Shown: positions 1 to 12,331 of the stretch, piece by piece
Position numbering within the stretch: position 1 is the stretch's first letter
Layout: each line of letters begins with the position of its first letter
From: Protonemura montana
Lineage: Eukaryota > Arthropoda > Insecta > Plecoptera > Nemouridae
Direction: 5' to 3'
DNA: 64,000 nt
Assembly (NCBI GenBank): GCA_947568835.1
Contig: OX387602.1
Location: 3,814,570-3,878,569, forward strand
The notes under the pieces: generated by a model
Told to the model about the DNA's origin: nothing
What the model saw: only the letters and a program-made list of their open reading frames with translations
Database searches by the model: none
Position numbers and translations under genes: made by a program

Positions 1-124
1 TATTCTATGGTATTCTTTGGAGTTCTATGATATTCTATGAAATTATATTGAGTTATATGGTATTCTATGGTATTCTATGGAGTTCTATGGTATTCTATGG
101 TATTTTATGGAATTGTATGGTATT
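1..124. repeat. End of a second decamer minisatellite block
   Basis: Same TATTCTATGG-type decamers as 2521-3917, equivalent to 3794-3917. The block is cut by the window edge. Confidence 0.9.
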
Positions 125-304
125 TAACAATATTGTTAGGTGTTGTTTGGCACTTTAGGTTGTGGCCCTATTTAAAACTTTTGGAACGGCATCTGACAAA
201 TTTCGAAAACTTTTTAAAATATGCTTCAAGTCAAGTAAAATATAAATCAAAATGCCCACTCCCTCAAAATCTTAAGGTGCCGTTAGGCATCGGGTTCTGC
301 TAGT
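1..304 (+). repeat. Partial long repeat unit (3' end only)
   Basis: This is the end of a long-type unit. It holds the last decamer satellite copies (1-124), then a unique-looking linker, then the terminal block with hairpin GGTGCCGTTAGGCATC (276-291) and CTAGT (300-304). It matches 3794-4097 almost base for base, so the array continues to the left of the window. Confidence 0.8.
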
Positions 305-1243
305 TAACCTTATATAAAAGCTTTAAAATGGCGATGTTCAACTTTTTAGTTTGTATCTGACCAGCTGACCAGCTGACCAGCTGGGGTAACATTTTTCTGT
401 ACATGTTGATTTAAATTGCGAAATTTGGTTAAAAACGTGTGCAATTGGGTTATAATTGTTCAAAATTAAAATCTCTATCCTATTGTGACACTTTGAGGGT
501 GATTTGAAAGCGTTTTTTTGGTGAAATATTGATAATTGTGTTTGAAATTTCCTGCCTAGGAAAATTGGAGCCATGTCTCACAGTTCGATTTTTATTTCAT
601 TCAAAACTTGCCTATTACTCACCCGCAGCAGCTCGGTAATACTCTTCATGCATGCCTATGAAATTTATTGAAGAAATTGAGCACAAACGCTGTTATTTAC
701 GTTCGCTTTAAGTGAAATAGAAATAATTTTGCAAAAAGTTTGACAGATGCATTCATTTGTTTGGTTTTTTTACCACTGCAGGGTGAACGAATTCTTAAAC
801 TTATCTTTGTGGCAGTGCATTCAGGATATTAAAACGTCAATGTCAATGTCAACGTCAATGTCAAATTCTTTTCAATATCTCTAAAACTGAAGGGAAATAA
901 ATGACAAAACTGATATATTGTTGGTGTCTTGGCTAGCAAGATTGGTAAGCCCAGATTCTAAAAGGTATTTCACAAGTTTCACTCTCTAAAAAATATTTCA
1001 AGAAATCATACACGGAAATCTTTTGACAGCCAACTTCGTTTGTTTTCGAAATTGTCATCGTGGTCACTTTGATATTCACAGAGTTTCCACAATGCAGTGA
1101 CCCCAAGTTACATAAGGGGAAAAATTCAAAAAAAATAAACGGGGGTTCTTTTGGTTGTGGTCCTATTAGAGGCTTTACATTTAAACAAAAATGCCCACTC
1201 CCTCAATATCTTAAGGTGCCGTTAGGCATCGGGTTCTGCTAGT
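305..1243 (+). repeat. Short repeat unit, copy 1
   Basis: A 939-base unit beginning TAACCTTATATAAAAGC just after the previous CTAGT and ending at CTAGT 1239-1243. It contains a 9-base tandem repeat GACCAGCTG near its start (about 356-384) and a run of GTCAAT/GTCAAC hexamers near 834-862. It lacks the decamer satellite. It matches the unit at 4098-5055 throughout. Confidence 0.8.
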
Positions 1244-4097
1244 TAACCTTATATAAAAGCTTTAAATTTGCGATGTTCAACTTTTTAGTTTGTATCTGGC
1301 GACCGACCAGCTGACCAGCTGGGGTAACATTTTTCTGTACATGTTGATTTAAATTGCGAAATTTGGTAAAAAACGTGTGGAATTGGGTTATAATTGTTCA
1401 AAATTAAAATCTTCACACTATTGTGACACTTTGAGGGTGATTTGAAAGCGTTTTTTTGGTGAAATATTGATAATTGTGTTTGAAATTTCCTGCCTAGGAA
1501 AATTGGAGCCATGTCTCACAGTTCGATTTTTATTTCATTTAAAACTTGCCTTTTACTCACGCGCAGCAGCTCGGTAATACTGTTCATGCATGCCTATGAA
1601 AGTTATTGAAGAAATTGAGCCCAAACGCTGTTATTTACGTTCGTTCTACGTGAAATAGAAATAATTTTGTAAAAAGAGTGACAGATGCATTCATTTGTTT
1701 GGTTTTTTGACCACTGCAGGGTGAACGAATTCTTAAACTTATCTTTGCGGCAGTGCATTCAGGATATTCAAACGTCAATGTCAATGTCAACGTCAATGTC
1801 AAATTCTTTTCAAAATCTCTAGAACTGAAGGAAAAACGTGTGAAATTGGCTTATTTTGGTTCTTTATTCAGGATTTAATCCAACTACGTCTTTTTCACGG
1901 TGATTTTAAAGAGCATTATTATAGTAAAGTATCAAAAATATTGTTGGTGTCTTGGCTAGCAAGATGAAAAATAGCCACTTGACAAGCCCGTGGCATTCTT
2001 GTGGAGGTTATTTACACGTCAAAAAGGTTTGGAAAGTTAAACAATCTATTAACACAACTATTGGAATCTTTTGTAAACATATTTAAAGATATTTATTGTA
2101 AATAGTATACGAAAGACAAGAAATTTCTTAAAATACGACGATTTTTCTCCATCCCCAGCCTAGACAAGATCACACAGTTGATTCCAAGCCATCAATGATA
2201 TTTGTGACAAATATGTAAATCAATAACAATCCTAACTTTCTTTGCAGGTCTTTTACACATTAAATAGGGTTTTTAAACAAACAAAACACACTTGATTAGT
2301 TTTTTATTGATAATTTTGCCAAAACTAGATTTAAAGTGACATTGACAGATCAAAGATAAACATTTGACAGATATCTTTCATCGAATCAGGACGCCGTGGA
2401 TACTTATTTTATTTTCGAGGATGCCGTGATTATTCAACAGGTATTTAAATTCAAAACGTCATTAATGACGGAGTGCAGTTTTATCAAATCTAATCCAAAT
2501 AAGCAATCTAAGTTTAATACGGTTTTCTATGGAAGTGTTTAATATTGTATAGTACTTTATGGTGTTACATGGTAGTCTATGTTATTCTATGGTATTCTAT
2601 GGTATTCTATGGAGTTCTATGGTATTCTATGGTATTCTATGGTATTCTATGATATTCTATGGTATTCTATGGTATTCTATGGTATTCTATAGTATTCTAT
2701 GGTATTCTATGGTAAACTATGGTATTCCAAGGTATTCTATGGTATTCTATGGAGTTCTATGGTATTCTATGATATAGTTTGGTATTCTATGGTATTCTAT
2801 GGTATTTTATGGTATTCTATGGTATTCTATGGTATTCTATGGTATTCTATGGTATTCTATGGTATTCTATGGAGTTCTATGGTATTCTATGATATTGTTT
2901 GGTATTCTATGATATTGTATGGTATTCTATGGTATTCTATGGAGTTCCATGGTATTCTATGGTATTCTATGGAGTTCTATGGTATTCTATGATATTTTTT
3001 GGTATTCTATGATATTGTATGGTATTCTATGGTATTCTATGGTATTCTATGGTATTCTATGGAGTTCTATTGTATTCTATGGTATTCTATGGTATTCTAT
3101 GATATTGTTTGATATTCTATGGTATTCTATGGTATTCTATGGTATTCTATCGTGTACTATGGTATTCTATGGAGTTCTATGGTACTCTATTATATTTTTT
3201 GGTATTCTATGATATTGTATGGTAATGTATGGTATTGTATGGTATTCTATGGTATTCTATGGTATTCTATGGTATTCTATGGTATTCTATGGCATTGTTT
3301 GGTATTTTATGATATTCTATTGAGTTCTATGGTATTCTATGATATTGTTTGGTATTTTATGGTATTCTATGGTATTGTTTGGTGATCTATGGTATTCTAT
3401 GATATTGTTTGGTATTCTATGGTATTCTATGGTATTCTATTGAGTTCTATGGTACTCTATTATATTTTTTGGTATTCTATGATATTATATGGTATTCTAT
3501 GGTATTCTATGGTATTCTATGACATTGTTCGGTATTTTATGATATTCTAGTGAGTTCTAGGGTATTCTATGATATTTTTTTTGTATTCTATGATATTGTA
3601 TGGTATTCTATGGAGTTCTATGGTATTCTTTGGAGTTCTTTGGTATTCTATGATTTTGTTTGGTATTCTTTGGTATTCTATGGAGTTCTATGGTAGTCGA
3701 TGATATTATTTAGTATTCTATGGTATTCTATGGTATTCTATGGTATTCTATGGTATTCTATGGAGTTCTTTGGTATTCTATGATATTGTTTGGTATTCTA
3801 TGGTATTCTTTGGAGTTCTATGATATTCTATGAAATTATATTGAGTTATATGGTATTCTATGGTATTCTATGGAGTTCTATGGTATTCTATGGTATTTTA
3901 TGGAATTGTATGGTATTTAACAATATTGTTAGGTGTTGTTTGGCACTTTAGGTTGTGGCCCTATTTAAAACTTTTGGAACGGCATCTGACAAATTTCGAA
4001 AACTTTTTAAAATATGCTTCAAGTCAAGTAAAATATAAATCAAAATGCCCACTCCCTCAAAATCTTAAGGTGCCGTTAGTCATCGGGTTCTGCTAGT
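1244..4097 (+). repeat. Long repeat unit with internal decamer satellite
   Basis: A 2854-base unit. Its first ~650 bases match the short units: same start, GACCAGCTG repeat, CTTGAGGGTG-like core and GTCAAT run. After about 1830 an extra segment begins with AACGTGTGAAATTGG, itself a diverged duplicate of AACGTGTGGAATTGG at 1371. From about 1963 to 2520 the sequence is not shared with the short units. Then comes the decamer satellite (2521-3917) and the common terminal block ending CTAGT 4093-4097. No protein-coding gene is seen in it. Confidence 0.8.
2521..3917. repeat. Decamer minisatellite, TATTCTATGG type
   Basis: About 1.4 kb of ten-base repeats, mainly TATTCTATGG with common variants AGTTCTATGG, GATATTGTTT and TATTGTATGG. 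Purer and more divergent stretches are interleaved in larger blocks. Because the unit is ten bases long and contains no stop trinucleotide in any + frame, it stays open for hundreds of bases and translates to an MVFYGILWYS-type peptide repeat. The same satellite ends at 1-124 in the neighbouring copy. Confidence 0.95.
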
Positions 4098-5055
4098 TAA
4101 CCTTATATAAAAGCCTTAAATTGCGATGTTCAACTTTTTAGTTTGTCTCTGGCTGCTGGCTGACCTGTCTGTCTCTGGCTGACCAGCTGGGGTAACATTT
4201 TTTCTGTACATGTTGATTTAAATTGCGAAATTCGGTTAATAACGTGTGCAATTGGGTTATAATTGTTCAAAATTTTAATCTTCACACTATTGTGACACTT
4301 TGAGGGTGATTTGAAAGCGTTTTTTTGGTGAAATATTGATAATTATGTTTGAAATTTCCAGCCTAGGAAAATTGGAGCCATGTCTCACAGTTCGATTTTT
4401 ATTTGATTCAAAACTTGCCTATTACTCACCCGCAGCAGCTCGGTAATACTCTTCATGCATGCCTATGAAAGTTATTGAAGAAATTGAGCCCAAACGCTGT
4501 TAATTAAGTTCGTTTTACGTGAAATAGAAATGATTTTGCAAAAAGAGTGACAGATGCATTCATTTGTTTGGTTTTTTGACCACTGCAGGGTGAACGAATT
4601 CTTAAACTTATCTTTGTGGCAGTGCATTCAGGATATTAAAACGTCAATGTCAATGTCAACGTCAATGTCAAATTCTTTTCAATATCTCTAAAACTGAAGG
4701 GAAATAAATGACAAAACTGAAATATTGTTGGTGTCTTGGCTAGCAAGATTGGCTAGCCCATATTGTAAAAGGTATTTCACAAGTTTCACTCTCTAAGAAA
4801 TATTTCAAGAAATCATACACGGAAATCTTTTGACAGCCAACGTCGTTTGTTTTCGAAATTGTCATCGTGGTCACTTTGGAATTTACAGAGTTTCCACAAT
4901 GCAGTGACCCCGAGTGACATAAGCGGCAAATTTCAAACAAAATAAACGGGGGTACTGTATGGTATTGCATGGTACTTTTGGTTGTGGTCCCATTAAAACC
5001 AAAATGCCCACTCCCTCAAAATCGTAAGCGGCCGTAGGCAGCGGGTACTGCTAGT
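4098..5055 (+). repeat. Short repeat unit, copy 2 (array edge)
   Basis: A 958-base unit homologous to 305-1243. Three decamer-like words at 4951-4980 (GGTACTGTAT, GGTATTGCAT, GGTACTTTTG) look like a vestige of the satellite, suggesting short units derive from long ones by loss of the satellite. The terminal block has diverged (AGCGGCCGTAGGCAGCGG) but keeps CTAGT at 5051-5055. ATCATATTTAATATG follows and is not repeated elsewhere in the window. Confidence 0.8.
5024..5055 (+). other. Helitron-like 3' terminus at the array edge
   Basis: The outermost copy of the terminal block. In the inner copies the hairpin TGCC-GTTA-GGCA is followed by ten bases and CTAGT (276-304, 1215-1243). In the 4.07-kb copy one stem base has changed. 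Here the stem has shrunk to GCC-GTA-GGC, but GCAG..CTGC before TAGT can also pair. Similarity between copies stops at this point, as expected for a true element end. Confidence 0.6.
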
Positions 5056-7121
5056 ATCATATTTAATATGCCCATTGTGTTGATTCACGAAGCGGCCGAT
5101 TAAAGTTGCATATTTAATTAAACTTTGCGGGAAACTAACGTGCGCACAGCGTGGCTTGTGGGTATTGTTTTAAGTTACTGCATGAACTGAAAAGTTAGTA
5201 CAGTGAGACCGTTTCTGGGGAAGAAAGTAATTACTTGCGTTTAAATGTTGTCACGTTGAGTTGTTTTCGTATTTTTTATTACTTACAACTTAGCATAGAC
5301 GAAAAAAGTTTCACTTCATTATTTTTGTCATCTAACTTATTGTACATAATTCTGTAAAAAGGTGACTTCTACGACAATCTTCTCATTTGTTCACATTCAT
5401 CCTATCGACTCAAATATACTGTCTGTAACAAGTGGTTCGACTTGTTCCATATCATCAAGTTCGAAAAGGATATCATATTTGCATTTGACAAAGCAGTGCT
5501 GAAATTTCTATACCTAACTATTTCTAATTCTTGCAATCTATAGGTACCAGTTATTTCCACCGCTAGTTGGGAATCTTGCCCAACGAGACAGACCTTGGTT
5601 AACGCCACACAAATGCTTGCCTTGCTATCGAGTTTCTCGTCTGGAATTAAAACTGTCTATGTAATGCCACTGAGACAAACTAAAATTTGAATTTCATTGT
5701 GTTTCCTTTTTTATTACTTTGCCACCCAAAACCGTGCAGGCAAATGTATAAATTTTTTATCTCGCCCTTGTGCTCTCTCATTTAGAGCTGCATTGTAAAT
5801 GTTTTAGTCATATTCTGTGTAATTTATGCCTTTTGCTATTAAGTAAGTAATAATTACAGTGGCAATTCTCGCAGGTATTAGCTGACGGTACATCTTGAGA
5901 GAGTCCAGGGCGACAAAGATATTTCCTTTATAAGAGACGGCAGCGATATGGCGATGAGTACCTACCTATATGTTTGCCCGCTCACTCGTTTCCTTCATTA
6001 AGAAAGCTGCTCACTCGAGTAACAATGGCAGCTCAGCAAGTCTTCTCATTATGCTCATGGCACTTTCAGCCAGACTTGTCGATGAAAAATATCAACTCCT
6101 AATGACCCAATGAGTAAGAAAAATGTAGCGAAAAGAAGATAAAAATTGTGTGCAGCTAATTAATTGTCTTCTTTAATGGTATGTCATTTGGAATTCAATG
6201 ATAGGTAATCTTTCTTTTTCTTTAGTGAGGTTTTCCTTTTGTGAATAAGAAAGAGTTTTGTCTTGATGATCAGTTGTTGTACGTTTCAGGTTTTCGGTAT
6301 CCCATTACTCGCTCGGTGTGTGTGTGTTTGTCAAATGCCCTGATAGGGGAGATGTTAATAATTGAGTGGTGGGCAGCTGTCGTTTAGCACCGCAAAGGCG
6401 CCGGGGAGGACGCGCTCTGCACGACTCGAGGAGTTGTCAAGTGGAGAATATCGACGGTTGGCCGTCGAGTCAAAACTCCGATAAGTTTACACAAGTGGGC
6501 ATTTCCCACCGCTTTCCCAGGACAATATCGCAGCGCGCATCGCTCGTTGGTTTCTTTATTGGTGTCTTTCGACGCCGTTTTGTGGGCATTACGAAATAAC
6601 TCACACCCTTTGCTATACGATTCGCTCGGTTCAATCCGTCAGATGGACGGACTTTTAGCTGCTTTTTTGTAGCAAGGGATTTACTGGAAACATCTTGTGT
6701 TTATATTTGATTCAATCACAGAGGAAGTACTTTTGAGCGTTTCAGAACTTAACTTTGAAAGTAATGACTCGATCTCGTTTTCCGAACATTTACTTGAAAA
6801 AAAAAGTGTGGAAGCACATTTTGTCTTTAGGACATTTTGAATGTATATTTCATTGCAGGACATGTAGGTACCTAAACGCACGTGGAGTTCCCATTATGGC
6901 CTGTTTTCCCAAAGAAGTTACCCATATTGTCCCTCGATGGCCGTAATATCAGTTTATTCCAAACAATGTCATTTTATTTTCAGCAGAATATCGTCTTTCG
7001 AAGAATTGTTCTATCCTCTTTATGGACTACTCGAGTGTTTCTGAATTGTTATTGGTCTAACGGCATTGCACATAATGGTACTTACTGTAATCTTACGCCG
7101 TTTTTCTTCTTTATGTTCCAG
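5056..7121 (+). other. dlg1 intron (3' part)
   Basis: No coding exon was recognised. I looked here for the exon carrying the first part of the L27 domain, which should precede 7122, and did not find it, so it must lie left of the window or beyond the repeat array. A short GT microsatellite sits at 6316-6327. The intron ends in a good pyrimidine tract (TTTTTCTTCTTTATGTTCCAG) at 7101-7121. Confidence 0.6.
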
Positions 7122-7264
7122 ATATACAAGAATTTTACGAGCTCACACTCTTAGACGATACCAAATCGATTCAACAAAAGACTGCCGAAACAATTCGAAT
7201 AGCTAACAAGTGGGAAGCCAGCGCTACGGACGGCTCCATCGCACCATCCTACGGAATAAATGAT
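7122..7264 (+). CDS. dlg1: Discs large (dlg1) exon: end of L27 domain and linker
   Basis: This 143-base internal exon runs from acceptor TTCCAG to donor GTAAGT (7265). Its first two bases AT complete a codon begun in the previous exon. The rest reads 47 codons from 7124: IQEFYELTLLDD, then TKSIQQKTAET, then ANKWE, then a variable tail ending SYGIND. IQEFYELTLLDD..KSIQQKTAET is a hallmark of insect Discs large, where it closes the N-terminal L27 domain. In the fly the preceding residue is Asp, which fits G|AT across the junction. Dlg is a membrane-associated guanylate-kinase scaffold at septate junctions and synapses. L27 mediates heteromeric assembly with other L27 proteins. The tail after KWE is lineage-specific and precedes alternatively spliced linker exons. 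The exon ends in phase 0. Confidence 0.93.
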
Positions 7265-10200
7265 GTAAGTACATTTTTGTCATCATTCTTACTGTTCGAA
7301 TCTCTGTAATTCTCAGTCATGCTGAAGAAGGAACGACCTGAATCAGATTTACCCTGCTGATGCTGCCGCGCTAAATCCGTACTGCTTTAATTCTCTGGTG
7401 ATCGGATTGTTGCAACAACGCGACGGGCCAACGCCAGGCCAACGCCAGGCCTCCTCAGGATCGTATTGATTCAGAAATCCCCTCGCCCACTCGCGCGCTG
7501 ACGACGCTAGACGTTTTCGTGCGTTTTACGAAACGCAATTTTTTTTAATTAATAAACGATCATTTGCAAATTTCAATCGTCAGGCGAACATCTTTCTCTG
7601 GCAGCTCCGATAAAAACACGCTGCTATTTCTATCTCAATTTATCGGCAAGTTCAACGTGTAGGCATTCAATTTGCGAAAGTTTGGCTAGCAACGAAGAAA
7701 CATTGTTCTGCTGTGCTGATGTTGTCACTGCGAGAGGAAGAGACAGCGTCCATTAGTCGTGAACCGTGGAACTTGCATCGTTTGTGCGTTCCTACTCACC
7801 AAGGTATAGTAGCGTCGCCTCTCGGGCGTTTATTAGCCAAACTACGGCGACACGGCGCTCCCGACTGAGCTGACCGTAACGCGTTAAGCATGCGACGGCC
7901 ACTGTTTTGTTACTTTTGTTACGATATTAGTTAGAAGCACTTGTATACATCGCAACTTTTCTCACCCTCCAAATGAAGAAAGTTGTGCGATCAGCGTACC
8001 CCTTCAGTCGTCACTCGGCGTGCTCCAACAAGCGTGAGATCCCTCGGCGGAGCGCGCAGACGCCAAGCAATGGACGAGATGGAAACACTTAGCTAAGGCG
8101 CAGACAATTAGCTACAAGATAACTAGCGAAGGTCGGAGAGAAGGGATTGGGGGGTTGAAACTTTTGTTCACCCCACGCCGCCCTGTTTAGAGCATTTTGA
8201 TGTACAGCTTCTGTAACTGGCTTTGTTATGGCAACAAGTACTAACTCCTCGATATCGACGCCCCCACCCGACCCCCGGCTCCCCGCCCCTTTCAGGACTG
8301 AATTAATGAAATGTCTGGGGCGATGTGATCGAAAAGGTCTGTCATTGCTCGGTCCGCCGGGTTTCTTTAAAACAACGCATTATCAGCTACTCTTCTGTTT
8401 AAAGTCTTCTGCCAGATATCGTAATGGTACACTCTTCTGATTTCTTCTGCGCACAGTCGTAATTAAAACGTTTGAAGAAGTCTTCTTCTGTCTTTGAGGA
8501 ACATTTCTCGCCTCTTACTTCACCCTCCCACAAAAGAAATTACTCATTGTCTAAATTAATATCCATCGGGCCATGTCTGAGCTAGAAACTTTCCCTCCAA
8601 CTTGTTTCAACTGTGTGAAAATCACAACTTAATTGACTTGATTCTTGATTTTTCTAATTACCTATGGCACTGATGAATTATCGACTTCGAAGTTTGCGAT
8701 TCGTTGAGCAGCGTTTTTCCCGCCAGATCGTCTTTAATACAACGCTACGAAGACTGCAAAACTATTTATATACCCTCTGGATTTCAAACTCGCGGACTTT
8801 CAAAATATTTACAGACCAACGGCGGTGAATATTGTATTCACAGACTGACCTATACGCGTAGGAATGCACATTATTTGTTCATATATTCCAGCTTAATTGT
8901 GATCTAGGCGTTTTTAATCATGAGTTATGGGTACGGCGTTCACGTTCCTGCGTCAGGGGCTTCATCCCACTCTAAGCCTCTGCGCCTCCATATTTCAATT
9001 CAGATGATTCCTACAACATTAACTCTCGTTCATTATCAATGTTTGTAAACTCGCTTAACACTGTAATAACCTACAAAGTTCGAGGCTGGCTCCGTCATCC
9101 TCTTGTTTCTGTACGCTGCCGACATCCAACTCGACTCTAAGCTTGATCATCAAGTTGATCTAATGTTGTTCGGTGTCTGCTTTAAAGCGGCGGTCACGCT
9201 CGTTTCCAAATATTCTAAAAGAAGCTCTCGTCCATCATGTCGGTCCCAGATAACGTTTGTTGCATTATTAGCAAGGGCGATGACGATATTTCGTTTAATA
9301 ATTAAGTAATTACCCGTCTGTGTGTGTGCGCATGTGTTGGATTTAGAAGTTGTAATCACTCAGCACTGATACATAACGCTTGCCAAGTACGAATTTGCAT
9401 ATTATATCACAAATTAAGCCAAACTGAGCCAGCTTAATTTACCTTGTAATATGATGATTCGGTGGCAACGTGCGGTAATGGGTGGTACGTTTCTATGTCC
9501 ACACCGTGCACTCGCTCATACTACTGCACATGTGCAACTCGCTGTGTTCTCATCCATTCTCATCCATTTTATTTATCTATCGTATGTGAGGAATATATAA
9601 ATTAAAAATTTTCATGTTTTTCCTGGCAAAGTGGTATCCAGCTCAGAGATACGAAAACCGGGTGACCGCAGACCGCTCTCGGTTGAAATCTACAATCGTA
9701 GAACCAAACAGAATGGTTTCAAATATTCTTATAATTTTGTTTCACCGTCGACTCAGAAGCGGGAAAATAATTATAACAAACAGTAGCAATCACAATAATG
9801 CTTTGCTTTTTTTTAGGATAATACCGTCGTTTCTTGACCTACGATTCTGTTGAAATTAGTTTTCAGTTTTGTATCACGCAAATATTCACAAGAAAAGCTT
9901 ACGATCGGCGTTGAAAAACATGACCAGAATATTTATTGTGGCCCCTGAACGCAGCCCGCAGAACAAACCTGGCACTTCCACCAAGGCCACTAAATAAACG
10001 CATGCTATAGGTTCACATTAACAAGAAGCGTAGAATATATGTGTGTTATTTCTATAATAATTAAAAAATATCATAAATTACTATTATTTTTAAAATTTCA
10101 TAAAATCCATCTACAACATTGCGCTGAAAACAACATTGCTGAAATTTATCTGAAAAATTTCCCCACAAGAAATGACGTGCCGACCGCTGACGTCATCGCA

Positions 10201-10307
10201 CTTTCCCACAACAATATCTGCAGCGTGCGTAAAACAAGGCCACTTTTCGTTTGTATTCCGCCCTTTTGCGTGCTATTTTTATGCACCAGCCCCCCTGCCC
10301 ACCCCTG

Positions 10308-10325
10308 CCCCCCCCCCCCCCCCCC
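10308..10325 (+). repeat. Poly-C tract (18 C)
   Basis: An uninterrupted run of C on the + strand inside a C-rich flank (AGCCCCCCTGCCCACCCCTG). Confidence 0.95.
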
Positions 10326-12331
10326 TGCCAGTTAGTGCACTGAATGAAGCATTCTGGCCCGCACTATATTTCGTTAACACCGAATTACTTTATGCAAAGC
10401 GGGGCGTGACAAATCCCATACGAATATGTTTACCGTGCACCCACTAACCCACCTCGACTTTGTTGCTATAGGGTTGCTGGTCCGTATCCTCGTCCTATTA
10501 TAGACACAGCTTAAAAGATGACTTGCACGCTTACGAAGCTATACCCCATTCCATTGTGGAAAATTGCCGTCTGCTTCATCTAAGCCAGTGAAACAGGAAT
10601 TTTTTATTAAGATTCTGAAATATCTGGTTTTTTTATTATCGTTCTTTGACGGTCGTTTGAAATTTCGCCGAAAGCATGTGGCACGGTATGGACTTGAAAT
10701 GCCAGAAATGCCATCGAATTTGCTTGGTGGTGAAAAGTGGGGTGTGGTGGGTAGAAATGCATATTTATAAAGCAAGCTGTTAGGAATGGGAGTCTGCATT
10801 TGTCATCGAACGATGCAACTCTGGAGCGAGGCAGTTCTAGGCTAATACGCGCGAATTTATCTTAGTGCACTCAATTCGAAAATATCCGAGCGCTAAATGG
10901 CCGTTTAAAAATGCATGCTGTGAAATGTCAATAGCAGAGAATCCACTTTGCAGCTAGTACCGCTCGGCGTACACTCTAGCGACGAGGATAAAATATAGAA
11001 TGTGTCAAGATTGCCTTAACAGCTTGTCTAATAGGATTTCCATTCGTTAAAGATATAAAGTTTTAAAAGAGTACGTTATTCTTTTACTCCTTTTCGTTCT
11101 CGGATTTTCGCCATTTCTTTTTGTGTGAACTTTTGCAGGGAAGATTTTCAATTCTAGAACCACTGTTCGCAAATGTGCGTGTTTTTTTTATGTTATTGTT
11201 ATCTTTTTTTCATTATGAGAAATTGAGAAAAACGTAAAACGCAAAGCCACGCGCGTTGTTGTATTATATGAATACCAGAACAAATAACCGTTGTTTAAAA
11301 AGGAGCATTAAAATGATAGATCAGTACACTCAATTAAATACTCGCACGAGCAGTTCTCATAATTAGGTAGGTAGCAAGCCGGTTCCATTCCAGCCCCGGG
11401 CCCCGGGCCCATTCGAGCGGCACACCAAAACAAATCCGAAGCCTCGGCTGGGGCAAACCTACCACCTTTTGCAGCAGGGCAACGCGCATCTGATGCCCTG
11501 TGATTTAACGGTACTTGGCCCCCCCAACAGCCACCCCGCCGAGTAAAACACACTTGCGCTGTGACTAGCATTTATTTATGCACGAAAAAGAGAAAACAGA
11601 CCGTTAGTTGCAACGCAATAAACCTTGCGATAAGCCCTGTTAACATGTGCGTACGAGCTTGCCTTGAATCGGCCACCAACTCGCGACTACAGATACGCTA
11701 AAGTGGTGGTAGTCACAAAGCCATTAGTTAATAAGGTCGAGGTGGAAACTGATATGGTCCGAGTCTGATAAGCTTTCATTAATGTGTGGTTACAATCTTA
11801 AGTTCTAAATGGCCTTGCGTTCAGTCGGTAAGTTATTCGAGCTGAAGCTTTAAAATCGTGGCACCTCCATCTTAACATGATCGCATAAAACCATTTCTCT
11901 TTCGCATTTCCAACACTCTTTTATCTTTATTACTGCACAAAAAAAGCCCGCTGAAATTATTTCCGTTTCTCATCACTGGATCCCATCGCAACTATATTTT
12001 TCCTGCAGTTATTGGTATTATTATTTAACCCTCTGAATGAGAAACCAGCTTAGCGGCAGTGTCCACCTACACACGTTCCGCTTACTGGACTCACTTCCTA
12101 CAACACTTCCTATCGGGGTTTTTTTAAATCCGATTGCCACTCCTTTCAGCTAGTAAACACCCTCGCGCGTTTCGTCCGCACGTTCTGATTAAAACTGATT
12201 ACATTGATAATTGGTTATGAATAGACGGATTTCGGTGTAACGTCAATAAACTGATAAAAAGTAGTCGCTGGGAGTGGACAGGCCGTCAAGTTGTGTTCGT
12301 GTTAGGGCACGGTTGTTCGGGTAATCAATCG

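Larger units (their letters stand above)
1..5055. repeat. Tandem array of Helitron-like repeat units (alternating long and short)
   Basis: Near-identical sequence recurs at an offset of 3793 bases: position 67 onward matches 3860 onward, and 300-304 matches 4093-4097. Inside this, a shared block (ATGCCCACTCCCTCAA... to ...CTGCTAGT) recurs, ending at 304, 1243, 4097 and 5055. This gives units of 939, 2854 and 958 bases. The last copy ends at CTAGT and single-copy DNA follows directly, so CTAGT is the true edge of the repeat. Each end carries a small hairpin about 10 bases before CTAGT. Terminal hairpin plus CTRRT is the known 3' end of Helitron/Helentron rolling-circle transposons, and their non-autonomous members often carry internal satellites and form tandem arrays. 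No Rep/helicase ORF is present, so the copies are non-autonomous. The family assignment is inference. Confidence 0.8.

Noticed and set aside
338-574. Minus-strand 78-aa ORF also present at 1285-1512
   Set aside because: It recurs because the DNA repeat unit recurs, and it is truncated differently in each copy. No domain is recognisable.
2559-3385. Several + strand ORFs encoding MVFYGILWYS-type repeats
   Set aside because: They are the translation of a ten-base satellite with no stop words; no splice or start context, and peptide repeats simply mirror the DNA repeat.
1-5055. Regularly spaced repeats considered as a CRISPR array
   Set aside because: Ten-base head-to-tail units without spacers in an intron-bearing animal genome are satellite DNA, not CRISPR.
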